This document shows, one piece after another, positions 40,748 through 52,061 of a stretch of DNA of 64,000 nucleotides. The stretch lies in contig JADWQD010000010.1 of assembly GCA_016110215.1 (NCBI GenBank), positions 186,001 to 250,000 on the forward strand, given 5' to 3'. The translations under genes and the position numbers were made by a program. The notes beneath the pieces are model-generated. The model was not told the origin of the DNA. It saw nothing but the letters and a program-made list of their open reading frames with translations, and ran no database searches. Positions within the stretch are counted from its first letter, which is position 1. The number at the start of each line of letters is the position of its first letter. The DNA comes from Capronia americana (taxonomy: Eukaryota; Ascomycota; Eurotiomycetes; Chaetothyriales; Herpotrichiellaceae).

Positions 40748-41343
40748 GGTCTGTACTCAAGATGTGGAGGAATAGAGAAAAGTCTGACCTGTGCGATGAA
40801 AACGTGGAGAACTGAAATCTAAAGACAAAAATCACGTCGAGCTTTCCGTGAAGCAGGGGTGAAAAGGTGGTAATGGCGGAGTGATTGTTGCTTTTCGAGA
40901 GGCTGCGGCATGTTTGAAGATGCCCATGTTTTCCCCTCTCGGGAAGCTTAGGCGACGCGAAGATGCTGCAGGGGCGCGCTTGGGAGCGAGCAGGTCATGC
41001 CTAACGGAGCGAACACCACCTTATTTCTCCGGGTAGTCCCTTGGATTCCGCGCGGGCCATCTGCCATCACCAAGGCAAAATCGTGGGGCAAAAAGCAAGT
41101 GCGCTGTTACAAATGCGTGACGGGTGCCTCTTTCCGAGTGGTGAACATCCGACTACATCCCTTCAACTCATGGTCTTGCCCGACACCATCCACTGCCTGC
41201 CGCAGAATTCGGCCAGTACTATTGGGAGCCGTATGTTGCTACAGGCCAATACCACCTGAGCTGGACCGTATTCAGGGCCCATCGTAGCCCTTCCGCCGTT
41301 GCGTTGACCTTGAAAGCAATTTGCGGCCGTTCTTTGTTCAGCC
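40748..41343. other. Divergent promoter between AOS1 and the next gene
   Basis: About 600 nt between opposite start codons. No further feature is seen. Confidence 0.45.
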
Positions 41344-43253
41344 ATGGTACGACCTCAGTTACTCTCCAGGAGGCTTGGATCCTACCCATTCTGGCGGATA
41401 TATACTAACTGTGGCCAGTCTGACCAGAGTGACCCCCGAGCGTGGTCTGATATTTCCGCACGTCTCCAGAACCTCAGGAACCTTCTTGGTTCGAGGCGGC
41501 ATTTAAGCGCCGAACGAGAACGGGCCTACGAAGCCCTTGACCGTGAGATGAACGACCAGATAGCGGAGCTTGGGGCAATCGAACACCAATTAGAGCATCA
41601 AGCTGGGGGTGAGGGTTCAGTCACCCAGGACAGAAGAAGGAGAGACCTTGAAGCACATCTGCAGGAGCAGGATCCTCCCTCTGTCTCCGGGAGCCTTCCT
41701 CAGACCAACAACCCATCAAGCCTCATGCGAAGCCGGCGGAGAGCCTTTCGACCAAGTGAACGCTTACAGAGGTATCAGAGGGAAAGGCTTGCGCAGGGTG
41801 GAAGAGGCACCGCTTCGGACACTTATGTCCCGCCCTCCCAATTGTCACCTGCCTGGCAAGAGCAATCCGCCAGTGACCGCAGCGACCGACAGAGAGCAAA
41901 GCGAAGGAAGTTGGATGACGGCACTTACGAAGACGAGCCTCGAACCTTCAGCTACGGCGACAAGGGTCAAGTCGTGCCTGGAGGACTGAGGCTGGACATT
42001 ATCAGTTGCGATGGTGGAGAGTATTCGGATCCCCACACACCGATTAACTCCTACCCGCGGAACGTGCTTCAAGATGATACCACCGTCTACTGCACCAAAA
42101 GCAGCCGATGCAACCTCCTGTTGAAGCATGTCGGTGGGATGCCCTTTGCGTTGACCAAGATAGTCGTCAAGGCACCGCGATCAGGGTACGATGCCCCTAT
42201 CCAGGAGGGACTGGTCTTTATCGCCATGGAAGATGAAGCTCTTCTCGAGCGCACTTCGCGATACGATATGCCCTGGTCCCCCAATAATTATCGTCACGAG
42301 CGGCGTAGGGGAGACCGATACCGACCCTCTCATGAGTATATGAATTCCACAAGATCTCCTCTGACGACCGTTGACCGTTCGAGGTATCTCAATCATCCCA
42401 CAAACCTGGGGGATGGTCCATCACCGGAATTCCCTTTAGCCCCCGGCTTCCAGGTGACAGTGGCCGACCCTTCTGACGAAGAAGAGGTGGTGGACGGGCC
42501 ACCTTCACCACGTCCTTGGCATGACGATGAATATTCACTGAGGTCGTACGTCGATCGGTATCGACCACTTTACTTAGGAGATGAGGGACCTAATGGCCGC
42601 CCTTGGTCAAACTCCAGCGACTCAGAAGGCTCAGAATCAGACATACTGCGGGAAGCCAGAGGGCCTAGTGAAAGAGAGCGCTTCTATCGACAGCAACGTG
42701 ACCGCGATACCACGCTGGCACATCGAAACCGCATGCTCGATCTAATGCGGGCTCAGCAAATCCGTGAGAATGATGAGTTCTTTGGTCGCCATGATCGCGA
42801 GCGCAACCACGATCCCGAGTTGTCCTACCTCCGTCGTTCAGCTTCAAGTAGCCGTATCGCGCGAGGAGTTGCAGCTGCCATCAGAGCGCCGGATCCAGGT
42901 CGTCCCTCAGACGATCGGTCCAATACGTCGACGCCGTTTGAAACTTCAGCTTCTAAGACGGTTCCAAATCGAGCAGAAGCTAGTTCGTCCACTAAGCCTG
43001 ATGATATTGTACCGCATGCTCGCTTCTTTATTAGTCGAAGCAAGTCGAGCACAGCGATCAAGTTTGACCCTCCAGTGTGAGTGATGGCCGCAGAAAGTCG
43101 GCTGCAAGCAAGAGCTAATCTGTATGCAGCTCCGGCCGCTATATTTTGGTCAAACTGTGGGCGCAGTATGCCAATGCCAATATCGACATTCAGGCCATAC
43201 TTGCACATGGGTATGGCGGACCTCGATTCTTCCCGGCTCTAGAGATGAGATGA
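41344..43253 (+). CDS. Large partly disordered protein with split beta-sandwich-like segments
   Basis: Two exons, 41344-43076 and 43130-43253, across a 53-nt intron, give 618 residues. Residues about 50-90 are a coiled-coil-like helix. Residues about 205-310 look like strands of a beta-sandwich ('LRLDIISCDGGEYSD', 'CNLLLKHVGGMPFALTKIVVKAP', 'GLVFIAMED'). A long acidic and Arg-rich, low-order stretch follows (about 310-570). The last 40 residues, encoded mostly in exon 2, return to order with 'SGRYILVKLW', 'NIDIQAILAHGYGGPRFFP'. The two ordered parts together resemble a galactose-binding-like (discoidin/DOC-type) fold with a large insertion; this is inference. Function not assigned. The start ATG at 41344 is the first in frame but the N-terminal 15 residues are not compelling. 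Confidence 0.78.
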
Positions 43254-44866
43254 GATGCCAGACCACCCTTGTGCAACGGCGTACTGCAAGCTCGCGGCAT
43301 CACATATCCGCATGTCCCTGCCAGAGAAACAAAGCCCAGAAAGGTAAACGATTATTGTGTGATTCTTGACGAGAGTGTTGTTGGTCCGCACTTGTTCTCA
43401 GCCAGGCATATCTACGTCAAGGGAACTCATAACTCCGCCAGCACTCCTCAGTCGATGTCCGCCTATCTCGTAGAAGATACTGGGTGTGCCCTGAACTACT
43501 ATGGGATCAGGGTCAGAATATATCTCGCAGCAAGGCTCAAAACCTCCCTAAGGGAGGAAGACTGACGGAGACGGGCCTATGCGGCAGACCTACAAGCTAC
43601 CTTTGAAAGCAGGCGGGAAACTACTATCCCTTGCCACTACCCTCTCTGGTCTTTGGCCCAGCCTGCTCAAACCACTTGTTCAAACTGCCTTGACCGACAG
43701 TAAGGATTCCCTATCAAGTGTGACAGGGATAACGGAGTGAGCGGCTAAAACAGTACCGGCTCTTATCACTCAGCCGTGGATTGAGCCCCATATACACCCC
43801 ATAGGCCAACGACGCATGCCATGCGGGATTTGCTTCTTGAGCGATCAGGCTCGCAGACGACATCGCTCTCACATCCAGTCTCTCCATCAGCAGCTTCACC
43901 TTTGCCACTGACACATCCCTCACGCCGGAACCTAGCACTTTCAGTCCCGATACTCAATCGTTCCAGCCGAGCTCTGGAGTGACGACTTTTACCTACACTG
44001 CAGCCAACGACGCATCAGTCACGGTGCAGACTATTGGAAAGCATTTGGCGGAGTCTTTCAGTGGCCTTCCGGCTGGGCATTTATACTCACTAGCATCGCC
44101 TTCCTGATGGGAAATGTGAGCAGTGTGTATATTTAGACATTGTAGGTGCATCAATTTGTGGATGCCATCATTTGATTGTAGGACATCAAGTTAATTATTG
44201 ATTGTACAAGATGCCTGTTCGCTTAGCGGAGCCTTGCTTTAGCCTGATGAAAATTACGGTCGCAAGATTGACTATCTGGATAGGAGGCTTTGCGCATATA
44301 AGCGGCATGCTCGTCATACAGGCCGTAATAGGAAGAAAATCAATCACTGCCGGCAATTGTCCTTCTTGTCAGTCTCAGCATCGCGATTCAAGTGAGGTAG
44401 ACATAGGCCTCTCACCAGCATCATGTTGCGAAGTACTGTAATCTGGCCGGGGATATCTCGCCTAGTCGAGGTTGTACTGTATCTGAGGGTGGTGATATGC
44501 CGGAGGTGAGGCACATCCCAAGGGGGTATACGATCCCTCAAACCTTGCCTATCTCATGCTCTGCTCCTTGGGCTCTAAGCATCCCGTATCTCTGGACTCT
44601 GCCGAGCTGAAAAGCCCTTGCAAAACCCTGGCTTGCTGGCTCGTCTCCTTCAGCCTTGAACCCTTACAATGGACTTTCCTAACAACGCTATCTTGCTGAC
44701 TACAGCTGCTCCATACATATCTTGCTGTGACATCACTCACACTCCATGCACTGACTACAATACAATACATCACCTTTTTCTCTTTTCTCCGCAGTCTCAA
44801 GTCAACTATTCCGATTCCGAAAAAAGCCATCATTTTCCATCTCTCTGCGAAATCCCTCATTGAGAA
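43254..44866. other. Intergenic, nothing recognised
   Basis: 1.6 kb with only short, unlinked frames on both strands and no repeat of note. The last 200 nt are C/T-rich, the probable leader of the SDR gene. Confidence 0.45.
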
Positions 44867-45640
44867 ATGCCCAATATCCTCGTCGTCGGCGCCTCTCGCG
44901 GCCTTGGCTTAGCTCTCGCGCAGCACTACGCCTCTAAGCCGTCAACCACCGTCTACGGCACGACCAGAAAATCCTCTCCTCACGCTCCCAGCGACTCTTT
45001 AATCCAGTGGATCTCCGACATCGACCTGATGAAAGCCACATGCGGCGCGGACCTGGCCTCCCAAGTGACTGGCACTCCGTTCTCGGCGGTCTTCATCACC
45101 GCGGGGATCTTCAAGCTCGAGTCTTTCGACGATCCGGGCCCGGACTGGGACGTCGAAGTGGCTACGTACACGACGTCGGCGATCGCGCCGCCGTTTATCG
45201 TTTCTGCGCTGTATAAAGCCGGCTGCCTGCACACAGGCGCCAAAGTAGTGCTAATCTCGTCGGAAGCGGGTTCGCTGACGCTGCAACAAGCCGGCGGGGG
45301 AGGCAACTACGCGCACCACGCGTCCAAGTCCGCGGTGAACATGGTCGGATTACAGCTGAAATACGACTTGGAGCCGCATGGCGTGGCGATCGCGATGGTG
45401 CACCCGTCGTTTATGCGCACAGAAATGACGAAAGGAGTGGGCTTTGACGAGGCGTGGGACGCGAATGAGGCGCTGACACCCGAGGAGGCGGCGACGTTGG
45501 TGGGCGACTGGACGGACAACGAGCTTGATATGGCCAAGTCAGGACAGTTTTGGGCACCGAGGGGCACGCGGGATATTGGCAGTTGGAAAGAGGTCATGGG
45601 AGGGGAGCATATTAAGGGGCCCGTGCAGCTTCCGTGGTGA
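44867..45640 (+). CDS. Short-chain dehydrogenase-like protein with His in place of catalytic Tyr
   Basis: Intronless, 257 residues, the usual size of a classical SDR. Residues 8-14 'GASRGLG' are the dinucleotide-binding loop; 'FITAGIF' stands for the NAG motif; 'VVLISSEAGSL' carries the active-site Ser; 'VHPSFMRTEM' is the usual post-catalytic PG/HP-x-x-x-x-T motif. At the YxxxK position the sequence is H150-H-A-S-K154: the catalytic Tyr is a His (codon CAC, one change from TAC), while Lys is kept. A Tyr is present two residues earlier (Y148). The protein otherwise looks intact. Family relatives are NAD(P)-dependent carbonyl reductases; activity here is doubtful. Confidence 0.85.
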   Translation: MPNILVVGASRGLGLALAQHYASKPSTTVYGTTRKSSPHAPSDSLIQWISDIDLMKATCGADLASQVTGTPFSAVFITAGIFKLESFDDPGPDWDVEVATYTTSAIAPPFIVSALYKAGCLHTGAKVVLISSEAGSLTLQQAGGGGNYAHHASKSAVNMVGLQLKYDLEPHGVAIAMVHPSFMRTEMTKGVGFDEAWDANEALTPEEAATLVGDWTDNELDMAKSGQFWAPRGTRDIGSWKEVMGGEHIKGPVQLPW

Positions 45641-45695
45641 TTTTCCTACATCTACACGTTTCTCTAAGTTTACTATTAATACTGAGCGATGAGGT

Positions 45696-46526
45696 TCATA
45701 AGGCCGATACTAGATAGACGGTGACCGCCTCCTCCCTCCGTCGCTTGCTCTCCATATAGCTAGATGTTTTCAAACGGTCGAGGCTCGTGCCGACTTCGAC
45801 GACAGTACCGTTGACGAGGATTTTGGCCGTCGAAGGATGCTGTGTCGGATCATCGCTCAGCTGGTCGGGCGGTAGTCTGTAGTCGTGCAGGAGCTGTTTC
45901 AGCGTGATCCCGCCCGCTTGCGCCATGTGAGTGAGCAGATGGCTAAACTCGTTGCGGTAGAAGGACGACTGGACATCCGAGCAGACATACGACAGCACGA
46001 AATATCCGTCCGTGGGCAACTCAGCACATTCTTCGTTCCCGCTCAAGGGCACCCAGATCCAACTCCGAAGCCAGTCGTCCCAACTCTCGGCTCCAGTCCA
46101 GGAATTAAATCCCTCGGGAAGCCATTTGGCTCTTCTCTGCTGGAACTGTATGAATAACTGCTCCAGCATCGCACTCCTGTTGGCGCTTAGTGGAAACTGC
46201 ACGCTTTCCTCCTTATCCATTTTCCTCATGTCCTTTCTCAGGTGCTGCTGTACACTGGCCATAGCGCGTGAATTCTCCAAGTCGTCCGACATCAGGCCCT
46301 GGAACAGGAAATCGAGGATCCGGGCCTCGGATACCTCAGCTACAGAGGCCTTCGCATTAGCGGCATCGGTTCGATCCAGCGATTCGTAGAGCAGTTCACA
46401 CTGGACTATGTCATCGAGACCGCGGGAACAGGAGAAGTGCCCACTGCTTCGGCCAGCGTATGGCGAGAAGTTGAGATCTTCGCAGCTCGATAGCCCCAGA
46501 AAGAGCACCAAGCAAAGACGAGGCAA
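45696..46526 (-). CDS. Hypothetical protein, 5' end uncertain
   Basis: An open frame of 276 codons ends at 45696. It has no ATG near its upstream limit at 46526; the first in-frame ATG lies at about codon 79, so either translation starts there or an upstream exon exists. A GTAAGT donor near 46580 is present but the phases I tried contain stops. The protein is acidic and helical, with a Trp-rich segment ('SWTGAESWDDWLRSWIWVP') around residues 145-165 and a basic C-terminal stretch. I do not recognise the family. Convergent with the SDR gene, 55 nt from its stop. Confidence 0.5.
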   Translation of the reverse strand: MPRLCLVLFLGLSSCEDLNFSPYAGRSSGHFSCSRGLDDIVQCELLYESLDRTDAANAKASVAEVSEARILDFLFQGLMSDDLENSRAMASVQQHLRKDMRKMDKEESVQFPLSANRSAMLEQLFIQFQQRRAKWLPEGFNSWTGAESWDDWLRSWIWVPLSGNEECAELPTDGYFVLSYVCSDVQSSFYRNEFSHLLTHMAQAGGITLKQLLHDYRLPPDQLSDDPTQHPSTAKILVNGTVVEVGTSLDRLKTSSYMESKRRREEAVTVYLVSAL

Positions 46527-46895
46527 ATCTCAATGCTCTTGATTGGACGTATGCACCTGCTCTCATCTCACAACTTACCTTCAGATGTCGCTCGTGGACC
46601 CTAGCTGTCTTTCGACCATCCTTTCATAGTTCGATGTTCGTGACAGAGACCGACATACCAAGTTCTAGGACTCCACAGTGGATTGTGGACAGTTCGTGTG
46701 TCCAACGTGATCGGCAGGTCGCCATTGCGACGTTGCAGCCACCTCGCACTACGCGGAGAGCTTGGTTGTCTATGAGTCAACAGCCAAACATAAACACGAG
46801 CTAGGACACCCCTTTCCTTGTTCTCATCTCCAAGCTTACACGTTTGCTTAGTCCATCCAGCTTGCTCAGGTTTGTTGCTTACCACACGTTAAAAC
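46527..46895. other. Upstream flank of GNAT gene
   Basis: 370 nt between the uncertain minus-strand gene and the acetyltransferase. May include the missing 5' exon of the minus-strand gene. Confidence 0.35.
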
Positions 46896-47633
46896 ATGCA
46901 CGTCCGCGCAGCCCAAGCCAGCGATCTTCCCTACCTGGCCACCATCGGGAGAGATGCATTGTTCGACGACGAACTCTTTCAATTTCTGGCTCCTTTTCGT
47001 CATCAGCACCCAGAATGTCTCCGGCTCGGCTTCCTCAGACGTGCAAAGAAGAGACTTCATGACGGTCATCTCATTCTAACTGCTGTATCAGATGAGAAGG
47101 ACTCCTGGTGGGATGGCCAGGAAAGAGCCCTCGGCACCCTATCTGCTATCTCGACCAAGCAGAAAGAAGAGCACAACAAGACATCCTGGTTCTCCTGGGA
47201 TGCCCTCGAGTTACGCCTTCTCCGACTTGAGGACCTCATTGAATGGTACACCTTCGCCGACCGCTCGATTTCTCACTCGGCATGGTTGCAGTTCTTCAGG
47301 AACGTATCTGAACGAGGACCACTGACCGATGTCAAAGAGTATTGGGATCTCGATCACTTATCCGTCGATCCAGCGCATCACGGCAAAGGTATTGGCAAAG
47401 CTCTGGTCAGACATGTTCAAGGACTTGCAACCAGTGACAATCTGCCTATTGTTCTTGTTGCTAGTAACCAGGGCTACCCATTTTACAGGAGGTTGGGATT
47501 TGTCGATAAAGGCGGATTCGAGATGGGACCGGGCCAAGTCAACCAGGCCATGATTTGGTACCCGACCGATACGGAGATGGCGTCGGCGGTACCAAAGAGC
47601 AACGACACTCCTGACGAAATTCGAACATTGTGA
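46896..47633 (+). CDS. GNAT-family N-acetyltransferase
   Basis: Intronless, 245 residues. The acetyl-CoA site is recognisable in 'DLDHLSVDPAHHGKGIGKALV' (motif A, with the Q/RxxGxG/A-type loop as H-G-K-G-I-G), followed by a helix and the motif B strand 'PIVLVASNQGYPFYRRLGF'. The N-terminal 'MHVRAAQASDLPYLATI' is the usual first strand-helix of the fold. The middle (residues 65-125) is a longer insertion with Trp and charged residues, as in fungal GNATs that act on small molecules. Substrate unknown. Confidence 0.88.
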   Translation: MHVRAAQASDLPYLATIGRDALFDDELFQFLAPFRHQHPECLRLGFLRRAKKRLHDGHLILTAVSDEKDSWWDGQERALGTLSAISTKQKEEHNKTSWFSWDALELRLLRLEDLIEWYTFADRSISHSAWLQFFRNVSERGPLTDVKEYWDLDHLSVDPAHHGKGIGKALVRHVQGLATSDNLPIVLVASNQGYPFYRRLGFVDKGGFEMGPGQVNQAMIWYPTDTEMASAVPKSNDTPDEIRTL

Positions 47634-49421
47634 TTTGACTCGAGTATTTCTCGTATGTCAAGTCGGCTCTACAAATACTCATTTGAAAGTCCACGATCAA
47701 AATCCCGTCCTGGACCCTCCGGCAGTAAGCGAGGAGTTGGGCCGTGCCAGAGTGCTCTGTCCGGAAACGAACCTTGTTCGGCAAAAGAACTTTCTGCCAG
47801 AAGGAAGTCGGTACCAGAATAAAGGTCCGCATGGACAAAATCCACCATGTCAGGCCACTGGCTAGAATGCCGTCGCATCCCTATCGTTAGGATGAGACGC
47901 TTGCGTGCCTACTAGAACACATAGCCAGTAACCATCCTTATAAGGCTCTCCTTCATGGCTGCCTTTCCCGTCCTTAAGACGACAAATAGGTCCTTCGGTC
48001 GGGATATCTGTTCTGGCTCGTAGGGTATATATTATCTACTGAGCTAGTCGCTATAGATAAATTAGAATAACCAGGCTTAGTCGATAATCTACTGTCAGGG
48101 AGAGGTCCACAGCCCCTTAGGGATCGCCTAAAAAGACTGAATATCCTGGAAATTCGTGCCCGGAACTTGGACCTCTTAGCTTATATGCCTGTCTGAACCC
48201 TGTTCATGACAAATGGGAACTTTTATAACTATAACGTCAACTAGAATCGGGCCTAAGTTATAGGTACTATAGGTACTATAGACTAGGCCGAAACGATAAA
48301 TTAGCAACAATAGGCGGGTGCCGGGAATTGGGCCCCCCTAGCCTACAGTAGATGTGGGCGTAATTAATCCGTTCCTTAGGCCGAATTCCACTATACTCAG
48401 TCACATGCAAGAGCATCTCAGGTCGAAGCAGCGAGGGTCAGGGCCACCCTCAGGTCCAAGGATGGAAATGGAAAGTACGCTTGTCGAGATTCCGACCTCG
48501 AAATGCCTGTTCCGCTACGTCAGTTGATAGTCACTAGTGATTTCTGAGCGGGGTACACAGCTAGACCTCCAGTAGAACCGAGTCAGGCTGGCTGAAAATA
48601 TGCAACTTTCGAGCCCAGAAACAGCCATGGGGAGTGTTGGTCTCTGCGTTTCCAATCAGAGTGTCAGCAGGCTCGAGAAGGCGTCCATAGGTTGAACAGT
48701 TGTATCAACCTGTTTCGACTAGATCCCTTGTCTCTTTACTGCACGTCATGAGGAAAGCTGACTCAACTGGTGGTCGAATGTGAGGGTGGCCATGCAGCCA
48801 AAGGACTTCGTCAGACAATACCAAGGCACTAGCCGGGGATCTATTGCCTGTCATGCGAGGTCCCTTGAGACTCTTCTGATGCTCCAAGCAAAGGAGCTCG
48901 AGAAGGAGGAGATACAGCAGCCTCAGTTGCTAAGTAATGGAGCCGAGAAGCCTTGCTCGATGTGGTAGCTTCTGCAAATCCAGGTCCTTCTTTGAGATTC
49001 ACTTTAGGATATCCTCATCGTGGAGCAGCTGAATCTGTGGAACGCCCCCAAGCCATCGACGTGTCTTGACCAACAAACAGCTTCGAGCAAGCGAGCTTTG
49101 CCAGCCTTTACAACGACAGATGCAGCCATCTTCGAAACATGGCTGCCTCCATGACAAGCGGCTGGCTGAACATGCCATCATTCCTCGCTCGATCTGCCTG
49201 ATTCGGTCAGTCGATTTCGTGATCAATGCCATGAACTGCATGTGATACCGATCCAAACGAGGCGGGGTCAAAATGTGATGTTCGAAAAGGTGCAGCTTCA
49301 GGTCCATACTCATTACATTGCCAATACATGCAGAGTTAAAAAGGTGGGATACACTTTGTGTTGAGTAAGGAAACGCTGAGTATCCCTGCTTCCTCATTGC
49401 CTCGGACCCCGTTTCGTGAGG
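47634..49421. other. Intergenic with a TA-rich segment
   Basis: 1.8 kb without a supported gene. From about 47950 to 48370 TA, CTA and TAG words are unusually frequent, with a tandem GGTACTATA motif near 48260-48280, which could be a decayed, RIP-mutated repeat. Frames at 48780-49694 are short or antisense to the laccase. Confidence 0.45.
47950..48370. repeat. TA-rich stretch, possible RIP-decayed element
   Basis: Composition differs from the neighbouring genes: many TpA dinucleotides and stop codons in all frames. No terminal repeats or coding traces are visible, so the assignment as a transposon relic is only a suggestion. Confidence 0.35.
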
Positions 49422-51504
49422 ATGGTTTCCATCTGGGCCAGAATTGTTGCCGTCTTCCATTTCATCCTTCTCTCTCCGACCAAAGAGCAATGGCCCGATC
49501 AGCATCCTCTGTCCGTCTCTACCAAGGCGGCCGAGCCTGCTCAACCCACTGTCCTGGCTGACGAGCGCTTGCCCCCGAAGCCGTTTCTCCCTCCCTCGGC
49601 ACCAAGAGGCTCCGACTTTCGCTGTGAGTATCCAAAGTTGAAAGACTATAAGTTCTGTTCCACGTATGGCGATCGCTCCTGCTGGCTCAAGCACTCGGAT
49701 CCTGCCAAACCGTCGTATAATATCGACACCGACTACGAGGAGGTTGCTCCCGAGGGTATCATCCGCAAGTACTATATCGAGATCGGCGAGAAAACTATCT
49801 CGCCAGATGGGGTACCGCGGGCTGCCATGGTTGTGAATGGCACTTACCCCGGCCCCTGGATCGAAGCGTGTGTGCCGCCTCGTTGACTTCCTACGCTCAC
49901 GAGCTTACCTGTGAGCAGCTGCTGGGGTGACTGGTTGGAGATCACGGTGAATAATACTCTTCAGAAAAACGGCACCACGATCCATTGGCATGGAATCCGC
50001 CAGTTTAACTCAACCGCCAACGATGGCGTCAATGCCATCACACAGTGCCCCATCGCTCCCAACCAGACCTTCACCTACAAATTCAGAGCTAAGCAGTACG
50101 GCACGTCCTGGTATCACAGCCACTATAGTCTGCAGTATGGTGAGGGTGTGCTGGGCCCCTTGACGATCCATGGTCCATCATCAGCAGACTTCGACGAGGC
50201 CCAACCTCCAGTGTTGATGACCGACTGGTCCCACCAGTCGTGGTTTACTGCGTGGTGGGACTCGATCATCAACGGAGGAAGACCGGCTGACCCGGTCAAC
50301 ATCCTGGTCGGTGGCAAGGGAACATGGCCAGCCGACCGGTCGAGCCAGGAGTTTCGGCTTGATTTCGTCAGGGGGAAACGGTATTTGCTTCGGCTCATCA
50401 ACACTTCGGTTGAAGTGACCTTCGTTTTCTCCATTGACAACCACAAGATTCAGGTAGTCGGGGCCGATTTTGTTCCAATTGTGCCATACATGACGGATCA
50501 TGTGGTGGTCGGAATCGGTGAGTTCCTTATGTTCAACAACCGATATAACTGACCACGAGCACAGGGCAGCGGTACCATATCATTGTCACGGCAAATCCTA
50601 TAGACGGCAACGATGATGCCTCTTATTGGATTCGGACCATACCAGCCGACGGCTGTAGTCCCAAAGCGATGGCAAATATCGACAACCGGACCGGCATTGT
50701 CGTCTACAAGAAAAAGGACTCCATCATCGACTATCCTCGTACCTTCAGCATCAAGTGCCGTGATGAGCCATATGAGAAGTTAGTCCCGGTGCTCAAGTGG
50801 ACGGTTGGATCACCATCCAACATTGCCGCCGATAGTCAGTTCGACATTGGCAATGACAACATCACCGCAGGGCTCTTGTGGCGGGCAAGTCTCCAGAGAC
50901 CACGTTGGAACATGTACAGCGACACCATGTGGCTGAATTTTTCCAACATCACGCTCTCGCAGAATCTCAATGCCCAGCAAAAGTATTTTGATACCCATTC
51001 CGTGGTCGTGAAGCAGGATTCGGCTAAGGACAACTGGGTATACTTCCTCGTGTCGGGCACTGGCATCCCGCGCTCTGGCCGGCAATATCTCCCCATTGCA
51101 CACCCAATCCATCTGCACGGTCATGATTTCGCGATTCTGCAGCAATCCAGCACGCCGTACCAGATCGGCGGATTGAATCTGAACCTGAAGAACCCGCCGC
51201 GGCGAGACGTGGCGTTGATGCCTGGCAACGGCTTCTTGGTGCTGGCGTTCAAGGCGGACAATCCCGGTGTTTGGCTGATGCACTGTACGTTCCTCTCCCA
51301 TCAATCTATCGTCCTAGCGCATGCTAACCGAATCCAGGCCACATTGCGGTACACGCATCAGGCGGGCTGGCAATGCAGATCGTTGAGAACGGGGGCAAAG
51401 TGAGACTCAATGCATTCGACCAGAAACAGCTGCAGGACACCTGCCAGAAATGGGACGAATGGGTGGCCAAGAACCATTTTCTGCAAGATGACTCCGGTAT
51501 CTGA
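49422..51504 (+). CDS. Laccase-type multicopper oxidase
   Basis: Four exons (49422-49867, 49919-50517, 50565-51284, 51338-51504) give 643 residues. All copper-binding motifs are present: 'HWHGIRQ' and 'WYHSHY' in the first cupredoxin domain, 'HPIHLHGHDF' near the C-terminus, and 'HCHIAVHASGGLAM', split by the last intron inside the first Cys codon. The His-Cys-His with Leu/Met context is that of a laccase or related phenol oxidase. The first 20 residues are hydrophobic and may be a secretion signal; a Pro-rich linker (about 40-65) and a Cys-containing segment precede the first domain, a longer N-terminus than in basal laccases. Acts outside the cell or in the wall on phenols, including melanin precursors or lignin-type compounds. 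Confidence 0.93.
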
Positions 51505-52061
51505 ACAAGATGGTGACAAGGACGCATGCAGGGGGGCAAGTCCGCGTCCGAAACGTGGATGGAGGTGGAGGCTCTCGCAGCCGTATGTATACATGCACGC
51601 ACGCAACACATACCCGTATGACCTGATCGGCGAGAGAGTCTAAGTTACACTACGAGGCAGCTGCATCATTGCACAACTTGAGGACAGCCGCAAGCCACAG
51701 GGTCGAACAATCGGTGAAAGCTGTTGTATCCCCCGCGCGGAGACCATCCGCGGGCCCTAGATGGCTCAATGCGACTGGGGAGATAGACGAAGACACTCGT
51801 CGAGAGGTGTCGCCAGTTATCGTCTGGGTCTCAAGAAAACCGTATGGGGTACGGAGTGCAGTGATCTGTTTTGCGATACAAAAAGTCAAGCCCACCTGCT
51901 ACTGTACCGCATCCGGCGTCAAGCCACCATTCTACTACGGTGGATGACAGGCGCCATTGGCGTCGAAGCGCATGCGGGCGTGTAATTGAGTTTCCTCATC
52001 GTCGTCCGCGAAAACAAAGGCTTCAGATACAAACCCTCTTTCGAAAACATCGTCGCCCAAA
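51505..52061. other. Intergenic, nothing recognised
   Basis: About 560 nt between two plus-strand genes. No repeat or motif of note. Confidence 0.4.

Noticed and set aside
46368..46377. GGTTCGATCC, resembling a tRNA B-box
   Set aside because: One base short of the consensus, inside a coding frame, and no cloverleaf can be drawn around it.
48999..49694. 231-codon minus-strand frame overlapping the laccase start
   Set aside because: Overlaps laccase exon 1 and has no recognisable motif; amino acid composition is erratic.
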